Notes: generated by a model from the sequence alone, not told the origin. 64,000 nt of DNA from a candidate division BRC1 bacterium HGW-BRC1-1 (GCA_002842095.1 PHCB01000011.1:32481-96480); one strand, 5' to 3'. Numbered from the stretch's first letter, positions 1 to 9,230 are shown. A program made the numbers and translations.

Positions 1-387
1 GCCTCCCTCGCGGAGGATTTCAGCAAGGCTGCAAACGATAACACCCTGGGGCAGTTTTTGAAGATTTGATAATTCTGCTGAGAAATGACCGTTAACAAAG
101 ACAATCTCGTGGGAGTCGAGGCCGCGCACGCCTGCGAGGGAGACCTGATCAGGCGATATTTCACCAGCGGCAGGTTTCGCCAACTCGAATGACAGGCGTT
201 CAACCGGAGCGACGTTTGTGAAACGCCACTCTTCTTCTCGGACAGACGGAAAGCCCGTGGCACAGAACTGTTTGAACGCAGCATCGCGCAAGGCAGTCAG
301 CTCAGCGGGTTGACGACGAGCCGCCTCCTCATGAAATGAAGAGAAAAGTCCGTTGAAGCATTGATCAGTTTTGGTAGCAGTGGTCAT
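1..387 (-). CDS. sufD: SufD, Fe-S cluster assembly protein (N-terminal part)
   Basis: The first 129 codons are present and the frame stays open off the left edge. The translation starts MTTATKTDQC and contains 'EEEWRFTNVAPVERLSF' followed by 'EIVFVNGHFSAEL', the typical SufD N-terminal pattern (E-E-W-R-x-T-N ... FVNG-x-F). SufD forms the SufBCD scaffold with SufB and SufC, where Fe-S clusters are built and iron is acquired. It is the last visible gene of a leftward rrf2-sufB-sufC-sufD operon, about 95 bases after sufC. No clear Shine-Dalgarno precedes this ATG. Any sufS, sufU or sufT partner would lie beyond the window. Identity is firm from motif plus gene order; completeness cannot be judged. 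Confidence 0.9.
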   Translation of the reverse strand, partial: MTTATKTDQCFNGLFSSFHEEAARRQPAELTALRDAAFKQFCATGFPSVREEEWRFTNVAPVERLSFELAKPAAGEISPDQVSLAGVRGLDSHEIVFVNGHFSAELSNLQKLPQGVIVCSLAEILREGG

Positions 388-482
388 TAGATAGCCATTA
401 TATTAACAATATATTAGGTGCGGCCAAGATTTATATCGGCCGGAAATTGCAAAGAACAAACTACTCGTCCGAGAAACCGTGG

Positions 483-1235
483 TCAGGCGTTTACAGGCTC
501 TTCCAACCAACTATAACCCTTGGCTTCGAGCTCTTGGGCAAGTTCCTTGCCACCGGATTTTACGATGCGCCCCGCAGAGAGAACGTGAACAAAGTCGGGA
601 ACGATGTAGTCCAGCAGTCTCTGGTAGTGGGTCACGAGAACGACGGCACGATCGGGGCTGCGCAGAGCATTGACTCCATTCGCCACCAGTTTCAATGCAT
701 CGATGTCCAACCCCGAGTCCGTTTCGTCCAGAAGAGCAAGCTTGGGGTCAAGCACCGCCATCTGGAAAATCTCATTACGCTTCTTTTCGCCGCCAGAAAA
801 CCCTTCGTTAACGGAACGATTAAGCAAGTCGTTGTCCATGTTGAGCAACTGCATCTTCGACTTGACGAGGGCGAGAAAGTCCATCGCATCCAGTTCTTCC
901 AATCCCTGATGCTTCCGGATGGAATTCAGCGCGGCCTTGAGGAAGTAAGTGTTGCTCACACCCGGGATTTCTACCGGATATTGAAAGGCGAGAAAGATGC
1001 CCTCGCAGGCCCTCTCTTCGGGTTCCATTTCAAGCAGGTCCTTCCCCTCAAAGAGAACCTCGCCGGACGTGACCTCGTAAATTTCGCGGCCAGAAATAAC
1101 CCCTGCAAGGGTGCTCTTACCTGACCCGTTGGGTCCCATGATGGCGTGTACTTCGCCGGGACGAACCGTGAGGTCGAGACCTTTGAGGATTTCCTTGTCT
1201 GCGACATTGGCACGCAGGTTCCTGATCTCAAGCAT
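483..1235 (-). CDS. sufC: SufC, Fe-S assembly ATPase
   Basis: A 250-residue cytoplasmic ABC-type ATPase of normal family length. The Walker A is GPNGSGKST at residues 34-42. The signature region reads FSGGEKKR and the Walker B/D-loop region LLDETDSGLDIDAL, the form characteristic of SufC rather than transport ATPases. There is no membrane segment. SufC binds SufB and SufD, and its ATP-driven dimerisation remodels the scaffold during cluster assembly. It sits between sufB (73-base gap holding a stem-loop) and sufD, in the usual B-C-D order. I see no defect in the ATPase motifs. Confidence 0.97.
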   Translation of the reverse strand: MLEIRNLRANVADKEILKGLDLTVRPGEVHAIMGPNGSGKSTLAGVISGREIYEVTSGEVLFEGKDLLEMEPEERACEGIFLAFQYPVEIPGVSNTYFLKAALNSIRKHQGLEELDAMDFLALVKSKMQLLNMDNDLLNRSVNEGFSGGEKKRNEIFQMAVLDPKLALLDETDSGLDIDALKLVANGVNALRSPDRAVVLVTHYQRLLDYIVPDFVHVLSAGRIVKSGGKELAQELEAKGYSWLEEPVNA

Positions 1236-1269
1236 TCAACGCATCCTTTATTAATTCCGATTATTGATT

Positions 1270-1306
1270 GGGGCTCTCTCCTCGCCAAGTTTGGCAAGGC
1301 AGCCCC
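1270..1306 (-). other. sufB-sufC intercistronic stem-loop
   Basis: In the 73 bases between sufB and sufC there is a nested inverted repeat. The outer arms are GGGGCT and AGCCCC, and the inner arm is the near-perfect GCCAAGTTTGGC. It is not followed by a T-tract on the transcribed strand, so it looks more like an mRNA processing or stability element than a terminator. Function is inferred only from position and symmetry. Confidence 0.45.
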
Positions 1307-1308
1307 GA

Positions 1309-2754
1309 TTATCCGACGCTTCCTTCGAGACTCACACCCAGAAGCTTTTGTGCTTCCACGGCAAATTCCATGGGTAACTCACGGAAGACTTCTTTACAGA
1401 ACCCATTCACGATCATCCCCACGGCGTCCTCATGGCTGATGCCACGCTGGCGGCAGTAGAAGAGTTGGTCCTCGCCGATCTTTGAGGTGGAAGCCTCGTG
1501 CTCAAGGGTTGCGGTGGGGTTACTCACCTCCACATAGGGGAAGGTGTGTGCCCCGCACTTGTCACCCAGCAGCATGGAATCGCATTGCGAAAAATTACGG
1601 GCACCCTCGGCAGACTTCATGATGCGGACCTGGCCGCGATAAGTGTTCTGCCCCACACCAGCACTGATGCCCTTGCTGACGATGGTGCTGCGGGTGTTGC
1701 GGCCAATGTGAATCATCTTGGTCCCTGTGTCCGCCTGCTGGTGGTGATTCGTCAGGGCAACCGAGTAGAACTCGCCGACAGAATTATCTCCCAGCAAAAT
1801 GCACGAGGGGTATTTCCATGTGATTGCAGAGCCGGTTTCGACCTGAGTCCACGAGATTTTAGAATTCGCACCGGCGCATTTACCGCGCTTGGTCACGAAA
1901 TTGTAAATCCCACCACGGCCTTCCTTATCACCCGGATACCAATTTTGAACCGTGGAGTATTTCACGGTGGCGTCCTTCATGGCTACAAGTTCAACCACGG
2001 CTGCGTGCAACTGATGCTCGTCGCGCATCGGAGCTGTGCAGCCTTCGAGGTAACTCACATGAGCGCCCTCGTCGGCCACAATCAGCGTACGCTCGAACTG
2101 GCCCGTGTTGGCGGCATTGATCCGGAAGTAGGTCGACAACTCCATGGGGCAACGCACCCCCTTGGGGATGTAGCAGAATGATCCATCGCTAAAAACAGCG
2201 CTGTTCAAAGTGGCGTAAAAGTTGTCGGTGTAGGGCACGACGGAGCCGAGATATTTTTTGACGAGATCGGGGTGCTCTCGCACGGCCTCGGAAAATGAGG
2301 AGAAGATGATACCCAACTTCGCCAAATGACCCCGATAGGTGGTGGCCACGGAGACACTGTCGAACACTGCATCGACAGCAACACCAGCCAGCAATTCCTG
2401 CTCATGGAGAGGAACGCCCAACTTTTCGTAAGTCTTGAGAAGTTCGGGATCAACCTCAGCCAGACTCTTGGGTTGGTCCTTCATCTTGGGAGCCGCGTAG
2501 TAATATTGGTCCTGATAGTCGATGGGCGAAATTTTCAACATTGCCCAGTCCGGCACTTTCATCGTCAGCCAATGGCGATAGGCTTTCAGTCGCCACTCGA
2601 GAAGCCACTCAGGCTCCTCTTTTTTAGCAGAGATCATCCGGACGATTTTTTCGTCCAATCCCTTGGGGAAGTCTTCTGTCTCAATGTCGGTGATAAAACC
2701 GTGCTGGTATTCTTTTTTCGCAAACTCTTCAACAGAGTTGGTTGAGGTTGTCAT
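1309..2754 (-). CDS. sufB: SufB, Fe-S cluster assembly scaffold
   Basis: 481 residues from the chosen ATG, the usual SufB length. An AAGGA box seven bases upstream decides this start. The same frame stays open 65 codons further upstream, but that part overlaps the preceding regulator gene and has no family resemblance. The protein starts [16 protein letters not shown] and contains '[19 protein letters not shown]', '[12 protein letters not shown]' and the C-terminal '[19 protein letters not shown]' block typical of SufB. SufB carries the site of cluster assembly in the SufBC2D complex. The ATG lies only four bases after the stop of the Rrf2-type regulator, so the two are probably translationally coupled. 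Confidence 0.97.
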   Translation of the reverse strand: MTTSTNSVEEFAKKEYQHGFITDIETEDFPKGLDEKIVRMISAKKEEPEWLLEWRLKAYRHWLTMKVPDWAMLKISPIDYQDQYYYAAPKMKDQPKSLAEVDPELLKTYEKLGVPLHEQELLAGVAVDAVFDSVSVATTYRGHLAKLGIIFSSFSEAVREHPDLVKKYLGSVVPYTDNFYATLNSAVFSDGSFCYIPKGVRCPMELSTYFRINAANTGQFERTLIVADEGAHVSYLEGCTAPMRDEHQLHAAVVELVAMKDATVKYSTVQNWYPGDKEGRGGIYNFVTKRGKCAGANSKISWTQVETGSAITWKYPSCILLGDNSVGEFYSVALTNHHQQADTGTKMIHIGRNTRSTIVSKGISAGVGQNTYRGQVRIMKSAEGARNFSQCDSMLLGDKCGAHTFPYVEVSNPTATLEHEASTSKIGEDQLFYCRQRGISHEDAVGMIVNGFCKEVFRELPMEFAVEAQKLLGVSLEGSVG

Positions 2755-2758
2755 TTGT

Positions 2759-3352
2759 TTAGTCCTTCGCCGCCCCACGCTGCGGGGCTTCAACACCCCG
2801 GGGGCGGTCCTTTGTTTCGTCCGAGGTATGGTCACCCTCGGCATGGTGCGCCGTTTGGGATCGGTTCGGTTTCTGAAGTCGTTTCGACGGAACGGCCCGT
2901 TCATGTTCGGCTTCATCCGCCAGCAGAGCCCCCTCGGGAACCTGTGCAACCATTTCAGCCAATGACATTTTTTGCAAGGCTTCGACGATGATGTCGTTCA
3001 CGCCCTTCCATTTCAGACGCATGGGGCAAAAAAGTTCAAGCATGCAGCTGCGGGTGACCTGCTCGTCGTTGATACAATCGGTCATCGAAACCGGGCCCTC
3101 AAGGGCGGTTATGATATCTGCGACCGTAATTTCCTCGGGAGCGCGGGCCAGGCTGTAGCCACCCTTTACACCCCTGTGGGCAGTCAGCAAACCGTTACGG
3201 GCCAGAGTTTTTAACAACTTGCTGACAGTTGGCAGGGGGAGATGAACGTCCGCTGCCACATCGCGAGCATTGTTCACTCGTCCCACCCCTTCTTTAACGA
3301 ACCGGGTGAGTATTACAAAACCATAGTCGGTGAGTTTTGACAGACGTATCAT
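2759..3352 (-). CDS. Rrf2-family regulator of the suf operon (IscR/SufR-like)
   Basis: 197 residues starting [18 protein letters not shown]; a GAGGG box precedes this ATG, and a start 13 codons earlier is possible but unlikely. Residues 1-85 form the Rrf2 winged helix, with '[18 protein letters not shown]' as recognition region and '[10 protein letters not shown]' as wing. Three cysteines at 93, 103 and 109 (C-x9-C-x5-C) sit where IscR binds its [2Fe-2S] cluster (C-x5-C-x5-C). The family represses or activates suf genes according to cluster status. Unusual is a C-terminal tail of about 50 residues, highly charged and without hydrophobic pattern, beyond the normal family end near residue 145. 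As first gene of the operon it probably autoregulates suf expression. Confidence 0.88.
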   Translation of the reverse strand: MIRLSKLTDYGFVILTRFVKEGVGRVNNARDVAADVHLPLPTVSKLLKTLARNGLLTAHRGVKGGYSLARAPEEITVADIITALEGPVSMTDCINDEQVTRSCMLELFCPMRLKWKGVNDIIVEALQKMSLAEMVAQVPEGALLADEAEHERAVPSKRLQKPNRSQTAHHAEGDHTSDETKDRPRGVEAPQRGAAKD

Positions 3353-3401
3353 GATGCCCTCTTCGAAATACAGGACTGAAAACGTGCACAATTATTCGTG
3401 G

Positions 3402-3422
3402 AATCAGACCTATAATCAGTCC
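3402..3422 (-). promoter_or_regulatory. candidate Rrf2 operator: direct repeat upstream of suf operon
   Basis: About 50 bases upstream of the regulator start the minus strand reads GGACTGATT-ATA-GGTCTGATT. These are two nine-base copies differing at one position and spaced 12 bases centre to centre. The motif core GGACTG recurs in opposite orientation near 3373-3378. The spacing of about one helical turn suits a dimeric winged-helix regulator. Assignment to the adjacent Rrf2 protein is inference from position. Confidence 0.4.
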
Positions 3423-3561
3423 TTTTTCAATGGGAGCCCGAAAAAGCAGCTGTGCCACCATTCCACCATTCAGTTCCGCTGGGAAAAGAGGACCCTGAAA
3501 GAACGCATTTCAACGTAAATCAGCGTGGTTCGGTCCACTATACAGGAATGCGTGAAAAACG

Positions 3562-3595
3562 AAAAAAGCCCCATCCATTGAAAACCGGATGGGGC
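3562..3595 (-). terminator. Rho-independent terminator after the acidic cysteine protein gene
   Basis: Read on the minus strand, GCCCCATCC and GGATGGGGC form a nine-pair stem with a ten-base loop, followed directly by six T. It lies about 85 bases after the stop of the small acidic protein gene and separates that gene from the suf operon promoter region. The rest of the roughly 320-base gap between this gene and the regulator holds only the candidate operator. Confidence 0.85.
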
Positions 3596-3678
3596 CTGGA
3601 AAAACGCGACCGGTGAGTTCTTGGATCACCGGTCAAATTGCTTACAGCGGGTAACTGACCTGCGGACGAGGCAGAAGA

Positions 3679-3963
3679 TTAATAAGCGTCTTCCTTGTCT
3701 TCATCCTCTTCTTCGTCCTCGTCCTCTTCTTCGTCTTCGTATTCGGAGGCAGGTTCGAAAAGATTACATCCGCTATCCCCGGAGACGGTCAGAGTATACT
3801 CTTCCAGATCGGGATGGAGGCAGGAGGCAAGGTTGTCGTCAGAGATATCTTCGCCGTCTCGTTCCACGTCGTAGTGAATGCAATCTTTGCACTGACCCGT
3901 TTGGATTTCGAATTCCTCGTCCTCATCCTCGTCGTCGTAGGGTTTGGTTGCCTTGGCCATCAT
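3679..3963 (-). CDS. small acidic cysteine-containing protein, unknown
   Basis: 94 residues from the first of two adjacent ATG codons. The second (MAKATK) is equally likely because the AAGGA box is seven bases before it. The core holds five cysteines in 'GQCKDCIHYDVE', 'LASCLHP' and 'SGCNLFEPA', a pattern that looks like a small metal-binding fold. It is flanked by an acidic stretch (residues 10-18) and a C-terminal run of Glu/Asp. There is no signal peptide or membrane segment. The gene has its own Shine-Dalgarno and its own terminator, so it is very likely real and monocistronic. I do not recognise a named family. The acidic tail is encoded by an imperfect triplet repeat. Confidence 0.72.
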   Translation of the reverse strand: MMAKATKPYDDEDEDEEFEIQTGQCKDCIHYDVERDGEDISDDNLASCLHPDLEEYTLTVSGDSGCNLFEPASEYEDEEEDEDEEEDEDKEDAY

Positions 3964-4135
3964 CGGGTCCTTTCTGCGATGGAAAATTTCATGCGCCGGG
4001 GTTGATCATTTCTTCAACAATCCGGAGGTGTTCAAGCGACACTATAGGTGAAACTTGCTAGGTTATGCGATGCAGTTTTTGAAAAAACGACACCACGAAC
4101 TTTCCCAAACATTTCGGACAATACGAAAGGGGGTT

Positions 4136-6232
4136 TTATCGGGGTGAAACAGGCTCAATGGGTATTTCAAAAATGCGATTTCCCATGGATGAAATGAGCA
4201 GTTTGTCGCCCCAAGCCGCAGGTCCTGTGAAGATGAAGCCGGGTTGCAGAGCCACACTCCAGGCAACTTTTTGGGAGGGTATATCGATGCAATACACGTT
4301 CCCGCCAACCGACCCGATGTACAATTTATCTCCACGAATGAGAGGTGCTGAGTCGAACAAGGCGTCTGTCTTCTCGGGGCGCACATCCACGTCGAAACTT
4401 TTCTCGCCGGTCACCATGTTATAGCCAACCACGTGACCGTTGATCGAGCCGAGGTAGGCCATATCACCAACCAGCACGGCCGACGAATAGCTGGGACCCA
4501 ATTCATCCTTGGCAGGCTTGTACATCCAGAGATGACTGCCATTGCGCGCATCCAGGCAACGGACGCTGTAGTCGTGGGTCACCATGAGGACACGACCATC
4601 TTTTACTGCCGGGTTGCAGGTGGCGGATGAGAGGCCAACCGAGCGCGATGCGGGCACTTTCCACACCAGTTCCCCCGACTTGGCATCGACGCAATAAAAC
4701 CAGTTGTCCCACGCGCCGAAGTATAACTTCCCATTTTCCAAGGCAGGGGTCATCTTGATATGTTTCTGAGCGGCGAACTTCCACAGGATGTCGCCGGTGT
4801 CAGCGGACATGGCATACATGTGAAAGTCGCCACTGCCGATATACACTCGCCCATCGGCCACCAGGGGGGACGCAAGAATAGCGTTGTCCGTCCCGGTTTT
4901 CCAGATTTCTTTGCCCGTCTCGGCGTCAAAGCAGTACACATTGCCATCCAGCGCAGCGGTATAAACGCGACCGTCTACAACCACGGGTGTGCTCAGTGTT
5001 TCCCGCGTCAGGTCCGCATTCCATTTGATGTCACCGGTTTTCAGATCGATAGCGCGGAACAGGCCGTCGTTCGCTCCCACGTACATCACGTCACCGTTGA
5101 CAGTCGGATTCGCCTGTCCACCCGAACCCAATGCCCATTCACGGGTGATTGTTGAAATTGGATCGAAAAGTGATGAGGAGTCTGCTGTAACCGCGCTGGT
5201 GTCGAACAAACATGCACGAAGATGCTTGAGGCCATCACCCGTTTCGGCAGTCACCACAATTTCATGGCGTCCGACCGGCAGCTTTTTCACATCCACCTCA
5301 AACCGTCCAGTCTCCAGCGAAGTTGCCGTGCCAGTCACTAGATCATCGATCTTGTACGAGGCCGATTTAAACTCATATCCGCTTGCAGGCTTCAGTTCGA
5401 AGACGCCAGCACTCGCTTGCTTTAAGTCGCCCGGCGCCGAGTCCGTAGCCCGCGTCATGGGGATAGGGTCTTCACTCTCGACTTCACTCTTGCCGAACCG
5501 GTGAATCTCGCCGTTGATGGCATCGGGGGAAACTTTCCAAACCCGGTAACCAGCATTCGCTCCGAAAGTGGAGCCGCCCATGGCATAGCTGGTTCCATTG
5601 TAGGCGTAACGAACGTAACTGTGACCGTGTCCGTCCAAAACCAGTGGGACGTTGTACTTCCGGATCAACTCCGCGAACTCCAGGTCGTTGTCGAAAAACC
5701 GACTGGAATGAAATGGCGGGTGGTGGAAGGAGATGATTGCCGGGGCGCCTTCAGGAAGCGAACTTAGATCTGCTTCCAGTTTCTTCATCTGAGCTCCGTC
5801 GAAATGGGCGTACTGTTCCACCAACATCGAAACGTCCATCGAGATGAAGCGAATGCCGTTATTGTCCCACTTCTCATAGCTCGGACCCACGATCTTTTTA
5901 AACATTTCCTTGCCGCTCTCACTCCAGCGGCCGTCGTGGTTGCCTGGCACCGAATATACTTTTTTCTTCGTGGCCTTGAGAGCTTCCACATAACTCGTCA
6001 ACTCGTCACCCGAACCGAGGTCGGTCACGTCACCGGTAATAATTATGAATTCGGCTTCTGGAACGGCCTTGTCGATTTCCTTGAGACCCTTCCTCAGTGC
6101 CTCTTCGTTATTGCCGGAACCCACGTGCACATCGGAAATATGGACGAAAGTGAAAGGCGTCACTTCTGCGGAGGCCAATCCCGCCGAAAGCATGAAGCAG
6201 ATGCCTGCGAAAGCTCCAAAAAGTTTTCTCAT
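4136..6232 (-). CDS. secreted calcineurin-like phosphoesterase with PQQ-type beta-propeller
   Basis: 698 residues with a signal peptide (about 1-22, ending ASA). Residues 27-240 form a metallophosphoesterase: HISDVHVG at 31-38, then 'IITGDVTDLGS', 'VPGNHDGRW', 'SFHHPPFH' and 'LDGHGHSY', so all five metal-binding blocks are intact. A linker of about 120 residues follows. The C-terminal half is a series of blades of the PQQ/WD-like type, each with a core such as 'GDIKWNADL', 'GKEIWKTG', 'GDILWKF' or 'GELVWKV'. GGAGGAGT stands eight bases before the ATG. The protein should act outside the cytoplasm on a phosphoester, with the propeller binding substrate or partner; the actual substrate is unknown. 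It stands alone between gcvPB and the acidic protein gene. Confidence 0.88.
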   Translation of the reverse strand: MRKLFGAFAGICFMLSAGLASAEVTPFTFVHISDVHVGSGNNEEALRKGLKEIDKAVPEAEFIIITGDVTDLGSGDELTSYVEALKATKKKVYSVPGNHDGRWSESGKEMFKKIVGPSYEKWDNNGIRFISMDVSMLVEQYAHFDGAQMKKLEADLSSLPEGAPAIISFHHPPFHSSRFFDNDLEFAELIRKYNVPLVLDGHGHSYVRYAYNGTSYAMGGSTFGANAGYRVWKVSPDAINGEIHRFGKSEVESEDPIPMTRATDSAPGDLKQASAGVFELKPASGYEFKSASYKIDDLVTGTATSLETGRFEVDVKKLPVGRHEIVVTAETGDGLKHLRACLFDTSAVTADSSSLFDPISTITREWALGSGGQANPTVNGDVMYVGANDGLFRAIDLKTGDIKWNADLTRETLSTPVVVDGRVYTAALDGNVYCFDAETGKEIWKTGTDNAILASPLVADGRVYIGSGDFHMYAMSADTGDILWKFAAQKHIKMTPALENGKLYFGAWDNWFYCVDAKSGELVWKVPASRSVGLSSATCNPAVKDGRVLMVTHDYSVRCLDARNGSHLWMYKPAKDELGPSYSSAVLVGDMAYLGSINGHVVGYNMVTGEKSFDVDVRPEKTDALFDSAPLIRGDKLYIGSVGGNVYCIDIPSQKVAWSVALQPGFIFTGPAAWGDKLLISSMGNRIFEIPIEPVSPR

Positions 6233-6317
6233 TCTGAGTCACTCCTCCAATTATTAAAGGCAGGATGCCGTTTGAATCGGGTGGCATTCTTTCCGGGTTA
6301 TACGGGTGAAACTGTTT

Positions 6318-7832
6318 TCAATCAGGCCATGCGACCACAGGTTGTCTGGCGGCGGCAAGCTCATCCATGCGACTCACGGGAGTTGTTTGAGGTGCCGCAG
6401 TCACCTCGGTAGCATCGGTCGCAGCCAGACGCGCGATCTCAATCATGGCAGCGGCAAACAGATCCAACATCTCCCTGTTTTCCGTCTCTGTAGGTTCTAT
6501 CATTAAAGCCTCTGGAACAATCAGGGGGAAATATGTGGTCGGCGGATGGAATCCATAATCGAGTAACTTCTTCGCGATGTCTGTCGCCTTCACACCCTGC
6601 GACTTTTGCTTGGATGCATTGATCACAAATTCGTGCATGCAGCGCCGTCCGAAGGGAATGTCATAACGTCCGGCGAGCAGCGCCAGCAGGTAGTTAGCAT
6701 TCAGCACGGCGTGATCACCCACCTGCCGTAAACCATCGCCACCCAACTGGGTCACATAGGCATAAGACCGAATGACATTGTTTACGTTCCCCAGAAACGC
6801 CCGCACTTTTCCAATGGAGTGCGGCAGGTCCGTTTTCAGGCTATACTGGCCATCCTCGTGTACCACATGCGGGGAGGGCAAAAAGGGAGCGAGAAAATCC
6901 CTGACACAGATTGGTCCGCTGCCTGGTCCTCCCCCACCGTGGGGAACCGAGAAGGTCTTGTGCAGATTGATGTGCATGAGATCTGCACCGAAATCACCCG
7001 GACGGACTCGGCCCAGGATAGCGTTGAAGTTGGCACCATCCATATAGAGGAGCGCCCCGGCTCCATGAATGATTTTGGCAACCTCGCCAATGCGGTCCTC
7101 AAACAATCCGAGGGTGTTGGGATTTGTGATCATCACGCAGGCGGTGTCGGGACCAAGCTTCTCCTTCAGGGCCTCCAGACTCACCCGGCCACGGGAGTCG
7201 CTTTTCATCTCAACGGGTTCTAACCCGCAGCGAATGGCTGAGGCGGGGTTTGTGCCGTGAGCCGTGTCAGGAATGATGACCTTGTTTCTGTGGGATTCGC
7301 CACGCTGCTCGAAGTAAGCCTTCAGAACCAACAATGCGGTGAATTCGCCGTGAGCTCCAGCGGCGGGCTGAAGGCTCACACCGGGCAAGCCGGTCAGTTC
7401 TCCCAGCGCATGCGCCAGATCATGGTATGCCTGGAGGATACCCTGAATCGTCGACTCCGGTTGTTCGGGGTGGGTTTGGACAAAGCCCGGTAGCGAGGCG
7501 ACGTCTTCGTTAATCTTCGGATTGTATTTCATGGTGCAGGAACCCAGTGGATAAAAAACCGTGTCGACCCCGAGGGTCCGCATGGACAAGTGCGTGAAGT
7601 GGCGCACCACAGAGAATTCGCTCACCTCGGGCAGCGCCGGTGCGTTGGCCCTCAGCGCCTGCGAAGGAATGGCTGTCTTCACGGCTTCATCGGTGTCGGG
7701 CGATTCTGCTGCCAACGAAAATCCCCGACGGCCGGGAACGCTCTTTTCGAAAATGGTGGCCGTATCCACCCGTGGCTGCACACGCGGATTATCGTCATCA
7801 AAGAGGGGGCTAATTTGGATATTTTTGTTCAT
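6318..7832 (-). CDS. gcvPB: glycine decarboxylase subunit 2 (P-protein, PLP subunit)
   Basis: 504 residues, the C-terminal half of the P-protein as found in bacteria with a split GcvP. The PLP-binding lysine is K292 in 'INLHKTFSVPHGGGGPG'. Other family blocks are 'YPLGSCTMKYNPK' and 'DTAHGTNPAS'. With GcvPA it decarboxylates glycine and transfers the aminomethyl group to lipoylated GcvH. It is the last gene of the gcvT-H-PA-PB operon, 45 bases after gcvPA. No Shine-Dalgarno is obvious. Nothing is truncated. Confidence 0.96.
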   Translation of the reverse strand: MNKNIQISPLFDDDNPRVQPRVDTATIFEKSVPGRRGFSLAAESPDTDEAVKTAIPSQALRANAPALPEVSEFSVVRHFTHLSMRTLGVDTVFYPLGSCTMKYNPKINEDVASLPGFVQTHPEQPESTIQGILQAYHDLAHALGELTGLPGVSLQPAAGAHGEFTALLVLKAYFEQRGESHRNKVIIPDTAHGTNPASAIRCGLEPVEMKSDSRGRVSLEALKEKLGPDTACVMITNPNTLGLFEDRIGEVAKIIHGAGALLYMDGANFNAILGRVRPGDFGADLMHINLHKTFSVPHGGGGPGSGPICVRDFLAPFLPSPHVVHEDGQYSLKTDLPHSIGKVRAFLGNVNNVIRSYAYVTQLGGDGLRQVGDHAVLNANYLLALLAGRYDIPFGRRCMHEFVINASKQKSQGVKATDIAKKLLDYGFHPPTTYFPLIVPEALMIEPTETENREMLDLFAAAMIEIARLAATDATEVTAAPQTTPVSRMDELAAARQPVVAWPD

Positions 7833-7877
7833 GAACAGTCAGTTTGCTTTCCGGTGTCACAACCATAAGGCTTTGGG

Positions 7878-9230
7878 TTAAAGATGCGGGCGAAGGGCTT
7901 TGGCGAACGCTGTGATTTCCTCGTCAGTGCGTTGGTCCGTTGCGCAAACCAGCAGCATGTTTTCGAATTGCGGGCCGAGACGCTGGAGGGGAATCCCCGC
8001 AAGGAAGCCTTCTTCCAGCAGAGCATCGCGAACGGCAGATGCAGGGCCGGCTGTGCGCACGACGAACTCTTTGAAGACCGGCCCTTCAAAAGCAATGGCT
8101 TCAGGTTTGTGCGAATCGATGGCGTTGCGCAATTTTTGCGTGTTACGAACACATGCGCGGGCCATTTGACGAAGCCCCTCGGGTCCCATCAGGGCCATGA
8201 AGATCGTGGCGCGCAGCGCATTGTGTGCGTGGTTCGTGCAGATATTGCTGGTCGCACGGTCACGCCGGATATGCTGCTCGCGGGTTTGCAAGGTGAGCAC
8301 AAACCCCCGGCGTCCCTCGCGGTCCTTGGCCAAACCCACGAGACGACCAGGCATACGACGAACAAAATCCTTGCGACACAGAAAGAGCCCCAGCGACTCG
8401 CCTCCAAGCCATTGACGCAACCCCAAACCCTGTCCTTCGGCAACCGCGATGTCCGCATCGTACTCGCCGGGAGGAGCCAGCAACCCGAGTGAAATCGGAT
8501 CGCACACGGCCACCAACAGAGCGTCTGCTTCATGAGTGATGCGCGAAATTTCGTGTGCTTGTTCGATGATGCCAAGATAGTTTGGTGTCTGCAGCACCAC
8601 CGCCGCAGCCTCGCCGGCCCGGGCTGCCAGTGCCTCAAGGTCCAATCGACCGTCCTCACCAGCGGGAATCGTCACCAACTCGATCTCAAAATGTTTCATG
8701 TAAGTGTGAGCGAGAGCGGCATAGTCCGGATGCAAGGTGGATGGCAGAAGAACCAGCCGTCGCTCGGGGCGCACTTGAAGCGCCATGAACAAAGCTTCGC
8801 CCAAGGCCGAGGCGCCATCGTACAGCGAGGCGTTGGAAACATCCATAGCGAACAGACGCGTTGCCATGGTCTGAAATTCAAAGAAGGCCTGAAGCGTTCC
8901 CTGGCTCGCTTCGGGCTGATAGGGTGTGTATGCGGTTACAAACTCAGACCGGTTGGCCAATGCCCCGACGGCAGAAGGGATGAAATGGTCGTAGATCCCT
9001 CCGCCAAGAAAGGAAACAGCCTGTTGGGTGGAAGTGTTTCGAGCCGCCAACCGCGAGGTCCAGTTCATCAACTGCGACTCGCTCATGGCAGGCGGCAGAT
9101 TGAAAGGCCCTTCAAACTCAAACTCGGCCGGAACCTGCTCCGCAAAGAGGGCATCGATGGAATCCACACCCACTTTTTCCAGCATTTCCTTTAATTGAAC
9201 GGGGGTGGTTTGGATATACGGATTCGTCAA
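7878..9230 (-). CDS. gcvPA: glycine decarboxylase subunit 1 (P-protein)
   Basis: 450 residues, normal for the N-terminal P-protein subunit. It begins MTNPYIQTTPVQLKEML and contains 'SFLGGGIYDHFIPSAV', 'TAYTPYQPEASQGTLQ' and 'ATSNICTNHA', conserved GcvPA segments. It lacks the PLP lysine, as expected for this subunit, and pairs with GcvPB. Its ATG overlaps the gcvH stop by four bases, showing translational coupling. Confidence 0.96.
   Translation of the reverse strand: MTNPYIQTTPVQLKEMLEKVGVDSIDALFAEQVPAEFEFEGPFNLPPAMSESQLMNWTSRLAARNTSTQQAVSFLGGGIYDHFIPSAVGALANRSEFVTAYTPYQPEASQGTLQAFFEFQTMATRLFAMDVSNASLYDGASALGEALFMALQVRPERRLVLLPSTLHPDYAALAHTYMKHFEIELVTIPAGEDGRLDLEALAARAGEAAAVVLQTPNYLGIIEQAHEISRITHEADALLVAVCDPISLGLLAPPGEYDADIAVAEGQGLGLRQWLGGESLGLFLCRKDFVRRMPGRLVGLAKDREGRRGFVLTLQTREQHIRRDRATSNICTNHAHNALRATIFMALMGPEGLRQMARACVRNTQKLRNAIDSHKPEAIAFEGPVFKEFVVRTAGPASAVRDALLEEGFLAGIPLQRLGPQFENMLLVCATDQRTDEEITAFAKALRPHL

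Noticed and set aside
447..1124. Open frame antisense to sufC
   Set aside because: It is a shadow of the ABC ATPase on the other strand.
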